A stretch of 64,000 bases of DNA. Source: Heterostelium album PN500. Taxonomy: Eukaryota; Evosea; Eumycetozoa; Acytosteliales; Acytosteliaceae. Numbering within the stretch: position 1 is the stretch's first letter; every line of letters starts with the position of its first letter. This document shows positions 21,023 through 30,419 of this stretch, in pieces. The translations under genes and the position numbers were made by a program. The stretch lies in the NCBI RefSeq assembly GCF_000004825.1, contig NW_008805078.1, positions 1,237,414 through 1,301,413 of the forward strand. Reading direction: 5' to 3'. The notes beneath the pieces are model-generated. The model was given only the letters and a program-made list of their open reading frames with translations. It did not search any database and was not told where the DNA came from.

Positions 21023-21638
21023 ATATCATATAAATGAACTTTCTTCTTTCCATTCTCCTATATTTTCAAACGATCTTTTTTGATTTCTTTTAATTTAATT
21101 AAAAATTTAAATAAATGTTAACGATTTAGATTAAATTTCCGACATTCTGGTTAAACTTTAAAATAAATTCCTATGAATTTCGATGGTATAACATTGTTGG
21201 TAGTGTTAAATTGTTATTAATGATATATAAATAAAAGTTATAAGTTTTGTTTTATTTAATAGTATTAAATTATCGACCTGAACTTTAGTATACCTTTTTT
21301 TTGTTTAAAACCAACACGTCGAAAAATGTTTAAAATGCTATCAGTTTCTATCGATGAAAAGAAAAGGATTGTTATTGTCTGATTGATCTCGTTACATTGT
21401 ATGGATCCCAAGAAAAGCTGTATTACAGTGGTTTAAAAACAAGTTATTATTATCATACATACACAAATGTTACTACCTATTTAATCAAAAATAATAATAT
21501 ATTTATTATAAATCGATTTATAATGATGTTCAAATTGATTTTAATTAATAATTCTATTTAATATTGAAATAGTTTTATATCATTTTTTGCATAATATAAT
21601 AAAATAATCACCAACAACAGCCTAAACTAATTAAATAA
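21023..21638. other. Spacer between the two secreted-peptide genes
   Basis: AT-rich, no coding frame of note. Contains the 3' flank of peptide 1 and the promoter of peptide 2. Confidence 0.5.
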
Positions 21639-21893
21639 ATGAAACAATTTGCTATTTTATTATTGGTTGCTCTTTTGGGTATGCTTTTAACTTTGGCATC
21701 TGCAAACTCTAATGATAGATGCACTCAATTAGCTAATGCTGTCTTTGATCAATGTAGAGAAGGTCATGATTATAGAACCATATGTATTAAAATATAATAA
21801 AATAGTTTTAAATCTATTAACCAAAAGTTTAATTTTTTTTTTTCTCTATAGTGTGAAAGTCTATATGAAAGCTATTTAACAAATTGTAACTAA
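21639..21893 (+). CDS. Small secreted twin-CX10C peptide 2, altered splice donor
   Basis: Paralogue of the gene at 20778. Exon 1 encodes MKQFAILLLVALLGMLLTLA, SANSNDRCTQLANAVFDQCR and EGHDYRT; exon 2 (21852-21893, after acceptor CTATAG) encodes CESLYESYLTNCN and TAA. Joining 21779 to 21852 gives 60 residues with the same C-x10-C-x8-C-x10-C spacing. The donor, however, reads ATATGTATT where peptide 1 has GTAAGTATT, so the first intron base is A not G. Either the intron is AT-AG, or splicing fails and translation runs to TAA 21795-21797, giving a 52-residue peptide with three cysteines. The signal peptide is intact in both cases. Confidence 0.65.
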
Positions 21894-22004
21894 GAGTGAA
21901 TGATTAGTTATTAATGTAAATAAACTTGCTTTTCATTTTTATGATTTAATTAAAAATAGATTGTTTTTCAAAAAAAAACCAATAACAATTCGACGAATGT
22001 GTGT

Positions 22005-22143
22005 GTGATTGCAAATCAAATCAAAAAGAAATAAGAAAAAAAAAATAAAAAGATAATTGTAAAATTAGTGTTTTAACTTTATAGTTTAAACCATAGGATT
22101 AGTAATGAGTTATAAACGTTTTATATAATAATAAAGTAAAAAA
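22005..22143 (+). promoter_or_regulatory. Conserved upstream block of F-box-like gene C
   Basis: Contains AAATCAAATCAAAAAGAAAT, AAATTAGTGTTTTAACTTTA, GATTAGTAATGAGTTA and TTATATAATAATAAAGTAAA, matching A and B and ending directly at the ATG. Confidence 0.6.
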
Positions 22144-23754
22144 ATGGGTATAAGATGGTCACATATCAAAAAGATTGACAACAATCAGTGTTCATTGCCT
22201 GATTTGGTGTTGCGAAAGATACTTGAGTATCTAAATCATTGTTACGACGTAGAGACCAAGGTATTCCCAAAAACTACAGTTACATCAGCAAGATACCTCG
22301 AACTTGGATTGGTTTGTAGTTATTGGTTTCTCTACATTGTACCACTCACCATAAAGTCGATGGTTCTAAGTACGAATGGCAACACTCTACACACCTACCC
22401 AAAACAACTGAAACAATACAATAGTTACATCAACAAACTCAACAAACTCAACAATACCAGTCGTGAACCATCTAAAATTGCACTCGAAAAGTTAGAGTTG
22501 ATATTCGATACCATTAGACGACCTAATTTCACACTCTGGACACTCTTCTATCGTCCTCGACCAACCAACACCAAGAACAACAGACAATGGTTACCAAACA
22601 ATCAAGTTTCACTCACCAAATACTATACCAACTTGAAAACTATTAAGATCTATCGGATTCAAACGGCTTCAATTCGAATGGAGTCGGTATTATCGACAAT
22701 TCCTACACTCTCTAAACTCTGTATTTATCCATCACATGATAGACTTCAGTATGTCCGAGGGTTAGAACAACTACTTCATAGTTGCACAAACATTGTACGA
22801 TTCACATATATGCAAAGAGCTGCTGGCTATCCAGTTCCATTCAACTTTCCTTGTACATTAAACAAAGTCAAAACCACAGCAATGTTCATGCCAACAATAC
22901 CAATGATGAACCTAACTAAACTTCATTGCAACATGAACCAAAAAGCAAGAGTAACATTAGCGGCAAGTGCTAAATTCGACGGGCACTTCCTTCACCTCTT
23001 ACCAAACCTTGTAGATCTCACACTTGTCAATACATACGCACCTGTTAACGGTCCATTCCTTGCTAGATTACAACACCTCAGATATCTAACAATCAAAGGT
23101 GTGTCTGTCTTTCAAAAAAACAACAATGAAGTAGATCATTACAGTAACAAAAAAGATGAATCTAGTGATGATGGTGATGTAGCTACTACCACTTCCGATT
23201 CTTTCAAAGATATACTACTTAGAGATTTAGATTCAATTACCGACCGACTTATTCAACTTAAACTTAAAGATCTAGATTTCGACAGTGAATCATTGTGGTC
23301 AGTGTTAAACAAGATGGATTTGTTGCAAAGACTTTCATTAGATACATCGGAGCCAGTTAATAACTATGTACTTCAATTGATTCCTCATCTCGAATTGTCA
23401 ATGCCATCACTTAGACATGTGACATTCAACGTTAATTTTGACACAGAATGGATAACAAGATTGCATGACTTTTTAATTGGTAACGATACACTCACTTCAC
23501 TCAGCATTGCCAATGTAACATCAGAACAATCACATCTAATTGCAACAATAATCAATGACAATATCGAGAAGAAACAATCATTACAACAATTAAAGATCGA
23601 TCATCTTCAACAAACAGATATTCACTCTGATCACATAACAGTAATACCAAAACAACATCGAAATTCAAAGAACAATCTCATTCGTAATATCAAAGAAAAG
23701 ATTATACTAAATGAACAGTCGAGAACGCCAATATCACGACATTGTGCAATGTAA
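22144..23754 (+). CDS. F-box-like/LRR protein, paralogue C (intact)
   Basis: A single exon of 536 residues, starting MGIRWSHIKKIDNNQCSLPD and ending TPISRHCAM. Residues 18-32 and about 60-70 (LPDLVLRKILEYLNH and LGLVCSYWF) form the F-box-like motif; the rest is a series of irregular leucine-rich repeats with a low-complexity acidic insert near residues 337-350. It keeps the full C-terminal 70 residues that A and B lose, so it is the reference for the family. Identity with A and B is high even at the DNA level, indicating recent duplication. Substrate recruitment for ubiquitination is an inference from the F-box-like start. Confidence 0.88.
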   Translation: MGIRWSHIKKIDNNQCSLPDLVLRKILEYLNHCYDVETKVFPKTTVTSARYLELGLVCSYWFLYIVPLTIKSMVLSTNGNTLHTYPKQLKQYNSYINKLNKLNNTSREPSKIALEKLELIFDTIRRPNFTLWTLFYRPRPTNTKNNRQWLPNNQVSLTKYYTNLKTIKIYRIQTASIRMESVLSTIPTLSKLCIYPSHDRLQYVRGLEQLLHSCTNIVRFTYMQRAAGYPVPFNFPCTLNKVKTTAMFMPTIPMMNLTKLHCNMNQKARVTLAASAKFDGHFLHLLPNLVDLTLVNTYAPVNGPFLARLQHLRYLTIKGVSVFQKNNNEVDHYSNKKDESSDDGDVATTTSDSFKDILLRDLDSITDRLIQLKLKDLDFDSESLWSVLNKMDLLQRLSLDTSEPVNNYVLQLIPHLELSMPSLRHVTFNVNFDTEWITRLHDFLIGNDTLTSLSIANVTSEQSHLIATIINDNIEKKQSLQQLKIDHLQQTDIHSDHITVIPKQHRNSKNNLIRNIKEKIILNEQSRTPISRHCAM

Positions 23755-24764
23755 TATATATTCTAATAAAATACCATTTATTTTTTATTTATTTATTAAG
23801 TAACTTCTCTTAAATTTACAATAATAAGACTATATCTATTAAGTTTCCAATAGAATTAATCACCATTTTAATTCCTTGGTCAGGTTCAAAAGGTGTCATT
23901 TGAGATCTTCTAACGCTCCAAATGGTAGGACAACATGATTTAGTGTCTTAGCACCAACTCTTCTCTGATAAACACTTATCAAATAACAATCAGAGGGAAT
24001 GTCTGTTTGTTAAAGATGATCTGTCTTTAAGTTTATCAATGTAGTCATGCTGGTTTTGTTTGTTTATATGGGTGTTAGGATGTCAGCAAATCGATAACCT
24101 GGGATATCTTGCTGGTAGGTCCATAAGACAGTAGTTTCTACGGGTTTTAGCGGAGGATCACCCCCTTGACAAAATGTTAGCTAACATTGATAGTTTTGTT
24201 TGAGATCGATGGTTTGTGGAGAATAAGATCCAGCTTTTCTAACTAGTGACTAGCTCATTTCTACCGATCAATGTGTGAACTGTCTGTATTTATTATTTGT
24301 TAATATGAATGATAATGCTGAAAAGTAAACAATTGACTTACGCTTAAATTAACACTCTAATTCTATCATCGATTTAATATATCTCTTTACTCTTGATCAT
24401 CAATATTCTTTTTCTTTTCGCAAAACTGGCTCTTGCTTGTAACCATAAATCAAATAAAACAAAAAAAACCACTCTGATCATATTACAGTAAAATTACTAT
24501 TTTTTTTACCATCTAGTACCAAACTTAAAGATTAGTTTATATCTTTTATACTTTTAATTTATAAAGTTTAAACAATATATTAACAATAAGTACAAATTAA
24601 GATGTATTCAAATATATAAGTCTTAATTTAAAAAAATAAAAATAAAAAATAAAAAAAAATAAAAAAGAAAAAAAGTTATAAATTCAAACATGACAATTAT
24701 TTAGTACGGAATGGTGACAGTTGATGTTTTGAAGAAAAAATAATTTTTAAAAAAAATAATTTAT
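23755..24764. other. Spacer with scattered remnants
   Basis: No intact gene. The segment at about 23985-24020 (AATGTCTGTTTGTTAAAGATGA) resembles, on the minus strand, the 3' coding end of the F-box-like family, and CACTCTGATCATATTACAGTAA at about 24469-24490 resembles the same region on the plus strand, so both look like decayed copies. The middle (23870-24260) is less AT-rich than usual spacer but contains no long frame. Confidence 0.5.
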
Positions 24765-24914
24765 TTAATATTTGGTCCATTTGCCTTTTGCCTGTATAAT
24801 AGCTTCCATTCGGTTTGGAAGTGATTCATATAAATGATCAATTAATTGTTGGTCAATATCCTCCCATATCTCACAGATCACCTCCATCATATCCGCGCCA
24901 GGTGACTGTACATG
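24765..24914 (-). mobile_element. Tc1/mariner-type transposase, C-terminal relic
   Basis: About 50 codons on the minus strand end in TAA at 24765-24767. They read HVQSPGADMMEVICEIWEDI, a linker, then SLPNRMEAIIQAKGKWTKY. The order QSP-(x)n-W-(x)n-LPxRMxAxIxAKGxxTKY is the usual C-terminus of Tc1/mariner DDE transposases (QSPDLNPIE ... AKGGPTKY). The catalytic DLNPIE-type motif is eroded to GADMMEV and no upstream part of the enzyme or terminal repeat is recognisable, so the element is dead. Confidence 0.8.
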
Positions 24915-25179
24915 TGATTCTTTACTTTCTTTTTAACTGTAACCCCTTAACCCCTCAAAAAAATTGAAACAATTGAATTCAAATCAAATGTTTAGGTTTA
25001 ACACCCAGTAAAATTAAATTTTCAATATCTTTTTTGACAAATGTTTTTTCAATTTCTTTTACTCACTTATTTTTGTTCATTTTCATCTCCAAATCCGATC
25101 TAAACATATTATTATTAATTTAATGTCAATTATATTAATCATATAATAGTAACCTAACAATAACAAATTATAGTACAAT
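24915..25179. other. Spacer
   Basis: AT-rich, no coding frame; may contain unrecognised remains of the transposon next to it. Confidence 0.4.
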
Positions 25180-25275
25180 CTAGTTTAAATGTACTCAATG
25201 AATGTTTGATGTCATCAACATGTTCATATTGATTCGGATGATTAGGACAATCTTTGTATACATTTTCAACATTGA
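25180..25275 (-). pseudogene. B-box/propeller family fragment
   Basis: Minus-strand codons read NVENVYKDCPNHPNQYEHVD and DIKHSLSTFKL then TAG. The block HPNQYEHVDDIKHSL matches the segment just after the B-box in the 30420 gene (HPDHSLQYEHIDDIRQSL). Only this piece is preserved. Confidence 0.65.
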
Positions 25276-25357
25276 TGATAATAATAACACCACAACAGCC
25301 AATAATGAAATTAATGATAGTAGTAAATAGTAATTAATAATATCAAACTTAAATGAT

Positions 25358-25582
25358 ATGGGAAGCATGAAGATCATTATTCAACAACAGAGAATGATAT
25401 CAAACAACACTTTGATAATTATATTAATATCTATTAGAGAGCAACAAAAGTACCAAGAGATATTATCAATGATAAAGATATACAGTCAATGTTCATTCCA
25501 ACAAACTCTCAGTCTGATGATATACTCCTCTCACAAATGGGCAATGAATACAAGGTTAATGTTTCAATTATTTTTGAAATAA
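25358..25582 (+). pseudogene. B-box/propeller family coiled-coil fragment
   Basis: In shifting frames this stretch contains DIKQHFDNYINI and IINDKDIQSMFIPTN, comparable with ITQHFDQLRQYI and ITNDKDTVFNQM of the 30420 gene. It lies on the opposite strand from the fragment at 25180, so the parent copy was inverted or came from a different insertion. Frame breaks make it non-functional. Confidence 0.5.
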
Positions 25583-25689
25583 ATAGATAAATATTATACG
25601 TTTATACCCTACATTGACACTATCAAGTGGTGATCAATTACACAATAGCTACTATACTTGAATAATATTTTAGTCTTGCAGTAATATTT

Positions 25690-25975
25690 TCAATCAATAA
25701 CTCAACAATCATTCATATACTTGAAATCAATAGAACCAACCTATTCCAATTCTTTAAATTACCTTGAAAATACACTTTTAAATAGTGAATCAATCACACT
25801 TAATAATGGACAATCAATGACAAAACAACATCTATACTTGAAATCAATAGAATGTGATCAAACATATTCAAATTCATATAATAACCTTGCAATGACTTTC
25901 AATTGGTGAATCAATCACACTTAATAATGGACGATCAATGACACAGAGGCAACTATATTTGACGTAGTATAAGTT
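25690..25975 (+). pseudogene. TPR-repeat gene fragment
   Basis: Contains three decayed copies of a TPR-like unit: YLKSIEPTYSNSLNYLENTL, LYLKSIECDQTYSNSYNNLA and, after a stop, SITLNNGRSMTQRQLYL. The pattern YLKSIECDxxYSNSYNNLAxTL fits the second half of TPR units in repetitive dictyostelid TPR proteins. In-frame stops (TGA at about 25907, TAG at about 25966) and frame changes show that it is not translated as a whole. Confidence 0.6.
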
Positions 25976-26306
25976 ATACATCAACATCAATGACTATAAT
26001 AAATTTGTTTCGGTAAAACACTGTAAATTTTATCAACATCAAATTGTACTTAATAAGTAAATGTCAAACCTTTTCATTAAGCTCCAAAAGTGTATTCAAC
26101 ATTTTAAGATACAATAATTAAATTGGAAAACATTTGATATCAAACTTTAACTTTCTATCTCAACCATACCCTTTAGACACTGTAATATTTGATTGAATAT
26201 ATTGATTTAACATATGAAGTAATGATTCTATGTTCTTTGGACCCTGATCTAAAAATCGATGAATTAGGTAAATTAATTGTGTGTGATATAATATAACCAA
26301 ATCCAA
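25976..26306. other. Spacer
   Basis: AT-rich with no coding frame. Contains TTTGATATCAAA at 26143-26154, a palindrome also found in the promoter at 46.17 kb. Confidence 0.4.
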
Positions 26307-26474
26307 TCATATCTGGGCATGTCTTGCTGTTAGATCAAACTTTCGAGATAAACTTTTATACTCCACCTCCTCTGTTAGTATACTCCCAATACGTGATATC
26401 AAACCACAAGTTGCTGCAAGTCGGTCCTTTATTTCGGACAATGATACGCATTCTCTTTGGCATACCCATTTCAT
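26307..26474 (-). other. Unassigned 55-codon open frame, probably a relic
   Basis: ATG at 26474 to TGA at 26307-26309; begins MKWVCQRECVSLSEIKDRLA and ends EYKSLSRKFDLTARHAQI. Its balanced composition is unlike chance frames here, and it lies on the same strand as the transposase relics on both sides, so it may be a piece of one. No family recognised. Confidence 0.3.
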
Positions 26475-26574
26475 CTATTGACATTTTTGTTATTATTATA
26501 ATGTTTGAAAGACATTCTTTAAATATAGTTGATTTTTTAAAGATTTATTATTATATCAACCTATATTTAGTAAT

Positions 26575-27120
26575 TTAAAATAAAAAATAATTAATTTTAA
26601 AAAAAATTACTAAAGGTTGATTTTCAAATAAAGATAAGAGTTTTATTTTAAAATATATTTTTATATTTATTATTGAATTATATTTGATATCTGATAATCG
26701 AACTCTGCATGTATCGTACCCTGGCCACATTATATTATCAAAACCGCGAAATTTCGTGAAAATTTTCTTTTCTAAAACTTCTTTCAATCGACCAGTAAAA
26801 TTTCTATTTTTAACATCTTCACAATGAAAGTATTCTTTCAGGTCGATGATGATGCCGCTTAACCGTTCAATTGAGCATGTGTTACGGGTGGCTAACTCCA
26901 TTGTTGATGACTCAAACTTCTAAAGAAGCACACTGTAGTCGTCAAGCATATCCATTTCTTTTTCATTCATGAGTAACTCTGACTGATCCAATAAAATCTG
27001 ATCGATATAGACCTTTAGCTCCAAGTATCGGATGACCATTTGATATACATAGGTCCAACGGGTAGGACAGCTGAGTAGTACCTTATACTTTTTGGACTTT
27101 GTTTCCTCTGCGGTGAGTGG
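26575..27120 (-). mobile_element. hAT-type transposase relic with an in-frame stop
   Basis: Read on the minus strand from about 27120: AEETKSKKYKVLLSCPTRWT, then YVYQMVIRYLELKVYIDQIL, a stop (TAG at 26920-26922), then KFESSTMELATRNTCSIERL and IIIDLKEYF. CPTRWxxxYxML...LEL, a helix ending in a Phe-Glu-x-x-Thr-x-x-L element and a later leucine-rich helix are the arrangement in the RNase-H part of hAT (Ac/hobo) transposases. The domain ends in AT-rich sequence without the C-terminal dimerisation region, and no terminal repeats were found. It is a dead, truncated copy. Confidence 0.72.
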
Positions 27121-27695
27121 TGAAAAATAAAAAAAATTTTTTGGGGTTAAACAATTAAATTTTTTTATTTAATTTTTTTTATTTAATTATACATATAAGT
27201 ACTCTGAGAGGACCACCATTAAGAATTCAAAATTGCATAATTTAACTACCACTTCCATATTTAATTCATGAAATGAGTAGTCAACATCTTCACCTTTTAC
27301 ATGAACTCCTCTGTAATGATATTTTAATATGATATCATATCTGGAAAATTCCCTCGTAGAAATACTCTAATGGATACAAAGTTCAAGATGATAACTTATT
27401 AAAAATATTTGAATAAAAAATAAATAAAAAAAATTTTCATTTTAAAAAATTTTTTTTTTTGTTTTTTTGTGATTTGTGCTTTTTTGACCGTTTTTGTCAT
27501 GGAAATTAAAATGTTAGTTTTTTTTTGATTTTTTTCATATTGAATATTATTAAAATAATAAATAATAAATAAATTATAATTATTATAAATAAATAATTAA
27601 TTATTATTATTTATTTGTTATAATTATAATTTTATATATTTAATAAATAAATTATATATTATTATAATATTATATAGAAAGCCAAAAAAAAAAAA
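27121..27695. other. Very AT-rich spacer
   Basis: Almost entirely A/T, especially 27400-27690, including near-palindromic TAATTATAATTTTATA stretches. Probably holds the promoter of the 27696 gene. Confidence 0.5.
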
Positions 27696-29612
27696 ATGTC
27701 AAATTTATACAACAGTTATTCATCTAGTATATTATCTATTGAAGATACCGACTACAAATGTAGTAAGCACAAACTACCGAAGGACTGCCTATGCTTGGAT
27801 TGCAATTCGATCATGTGTGCAAAGTGCGCGTTCACCAAACACAAGAATCACAAATCCTACTCGATCGGGCAGATTCGTCGGAGCTTGAAGTCCTCTCTGC
27901 CCATCGATAGCAATTCATCACCGAGTCAACAAAACAAACAAGACCGAGATGCACACGCTGAATTGGGTAATGACGACTCTGACTCTGGCTCCGACTTTGA
28001 CGAAGACGAAAACAACAATCTGCCGCTCATAAGTGGTCGATTCATCAAGATCTGGGAGAATTTCAAGAAAAATTCGCAAACGTACAATGCGTTGAACAAA
28101 ACAATAGATGAGATCCAGGATTACTTTGGGGAGATTCACGATCTCATGATAGTACAGGAGCATCGTCTGAAGAAATCATTTGTGGACCACATCGACGTAA
28201 TCCAAAATAGTATCGATGGTATGGTTAAAGAACTGCGCAATTTAATCACAATATACAACGTTGCAAATCCATCACCTCCCAACTCCAAGTCAAGCGACGA
28301 TGCCAAGGTATCAATCGAAAAGATCTCGTTCGAAAAATACACCACCCGAAATATAATGGATTCTATCAGTAAATCTAGTTCTATAAGAGAGTTTATCAGT
28401 GCGAATAGCCATTCATTGTTTGCAGATACCAATCCACTGAGTCGGAACAATAACAACTCAATGGTCGATCCCGAAATACTGAAAGATGAAGATCACAGGA
28501 ATTACTTTATTTTGGATCAGATCCTCAGACACCACAAGGCATTTGGAAACTCTGAAAGCGACGGCAATCAAGACACTGACATTACCACCCAGCGACTTTT
28601 AAATACGAAAATGATTCCCAACAAAGAAATAACCAAACAGATCTGCGAGTTAATTCCACAGCTAGTGAGGATAAGCGATGAACTGATGGTTCCTCATCTC
28701 TTCTGTCCGAGTCCCAACACTGTTACATTGGTGGATCTCTCGAAGGACATCATGGTATCGACCAACAGCTCGCAACAGACCTATGGCGATGGTCTGATCA
28801 ACTCGATAGCAACAACACCGGACTTTGTATACATATTCGGTGGATCAGATTACCAACATTCCAACGGTTATCAGCGATATTCGATCAACGAAGAGAAGTG
28901 GGAGAAGATCACATCCCAGGAGATGGACGGTGGCAGATTGATTTCGGCGTGTTACGATCATAAGGACAGTATCTACCTATTCAACGGATTCGGTAGAAAA
29001 GATACAAAGATAGATCGATTCGATATCAATAAAAAGACCTTTCATAGACTCGGCGAGATTGCCAACACCAACAACTATCAGGTATTCTCCTATTACTACA
29101 AAGATGCAATCTACACAATGACAGCGGTGTCAAAGAAGATATTAAGATTAACCTTGACAGGAAATGGCCAGGCAGCTGCCAACAATCCAGAGAATGAAGG
29201 CAAATCGGATATTACCACTAGTTCCGGCGAACCAGATAATTATTTTACGATTACAGAACACATTGTTTCCGATAAATTGATCAATTCAACTGCGCACTGC
29301 ATCGATGAGGAGAAAGGTGATATCTATATACACACGGATGACAACAAGTTTTGGGTGGTCAATCTTGGCACCAGGGAATTTAAACCACTTCAGTACATCA
29401 ACACACAGATCAAATTCAAACACTATTGCTCCATGGTATTCTATAGGGATTCGATCAACCAATCATTTATTTATTTTATCGGAGGCAAATCGTATTCCAA
29501 CTATCGATACAATACTTCAAAGAATCAATGGGATCAGATTCTAACTGAAGATACTATGCATAGAGGTGGATGGCCATCAACATTAATAAAAAAAACAAAA
29601 ACAGAAATTTAA
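27696..29612 (+). CDS. B-box zinc-finger / beta-propeller protein 1
   Basis: Single exon, 638 residues. Residues 20-50 form a B-box zinc site (CSKHKLPKDCLCLDCNSIMC, then AKCAFTKHKNH) with the expected Cys/His order. A helical, probably coiled-coil region follows with an acidic Asp/Ser stretch around 88-105, and from about residue 360 there are kelch-like propeller blades (VYIFGGSDYQHSNGYQRYSI, IYLFNGFGRKDTKIDRFDI, FIYFIGGKSYSNYRYNTSKN). The layout resembles TRIM proteins without a RING and is an expanded dictyostelid family; further copies lie at 30420, 44322 and, decayed, at 33.4-34.4 kb. Molecular function unknown; the propeller suggests a protein-binding role. Confidence 0.9.
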   Translation: MSNLYNSYSSSILSIEDTDYKCSKHKLPKDCLCLDCNSIMCAKCAFTKHKNHKSYSIGQIRRSLKSSLPIDSNSSPSQQNKQDRDAHAELGNDDSDSGSDFDEDENNNLPLISGRFIKIWENFKKNSQTYNALNKTIDEIQDYFGEIHDLMIVQEHRLKKSFVDHIDVIQNSIDGMVKELRNLITIYNVANPSPPNSKSSDDAKVSIEKISFEKYTTRNIMDSISKSSSIREFISANSHSLFADTNPLSRNNNNSMVDPEILKDEDHRNYFILDQILRHHKAFGNSESDGNQDTDITTQRLLNTKMIPNKEITKQICELIPQLVRISDELMVPHLFCPSPNTVTLVDLSKDIMVSTNSSQQTYGDGLINSIATTPDFVYIFGGSDYQHSNGYQRYSINEEKWEKITSQEMDGGRLISACYDHKDSIYLFNGFGRKDTKIDRFDINKKTFHRLGEIANTNNYQVFSYYYKDAIYTMTAVSKKILRLTLTGNGQAAANNPENEGKSDITTSSGEPDNYFTITEHIVSDKLINSTAHCIDEEKGDIYIHTDDNKFWVVNLGTREFKPLQYINTQIKFKHYCSMVFYRDSINQSFIYFIGGKSYSNYRYNTSKNQWDQILTEDTMHRGGWPSTLIKKTKTEI

Positions 29613-30419
29613 ATTTTATAACATTTGTATGAACTTATAATACTTTTGAACAATTTTTTTTTTTTTTAACTTTTTTAATAAAAATTAAATCATATTTAAA
29701 CATTGAATACAATTGTATTATTGTTGACAAACCAATTGACAGGAAACAAAGTCTTGATAAATCTGATACTGACATACAAGCTATTGGGTTTGCGGCAATA
29801 TTGACTAAGTTTGACTAAAAAATTAATAGTATACTATATTCATACTCAAGAACAATAACTGTAATTTCGAGATCAAATATTATCAAAAGGAGATGTGTTA
29901 CCGTAATAATTGAAATCACTAGAATTTGAAAGAGATTCAATCAAATATTGTCATAGGATGTGTTCTATTACCTAGAATTAAGATAGAATTAAGAGAAAAG
30001 TTTTGACAACTCTTAGAGTTTTATTTTGGTTTAATTGCCAACCATTACCAAAGAGTAGTTTGTTTTACTTTAAAATAGTAATGAATGGACTTTTGGTAGA
30101 TTTGGAAGTGCATTAATTAACTTATTATTCTTTAATTTTATTTTATTGATATTTTTAATTTTTATAGATTGATTTTATAAGATATTTCTGTAGATTTTTT
30201 AATTATTTTACAAAATTCTTGATCACAAAAGAAAATCTATTAAATTTTATTTATAAAATCCCAAAAACATAGAACTGATGGTTTATATAAACTGTTCATT
30301 GAACAGTTGATTTTTTAGTCTGATAGATTCATTCTTGGTCGTTAACATATATAATTATTACTATATAGATAAAAGTTATAATTCAATTATTTTTTAATCA
30401 TATTATATATTTTATAATC
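29613..30419. other. Intergenic region between two B-box genes
   Basis: AT-rich. A short inverted repeat AACTGTTCA-T-TGAACAGTT at 30290-30308 lies about 110 bases before the next ATG and could be a protein-binding site or chance. No gene seen. Confidence 0.5.
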
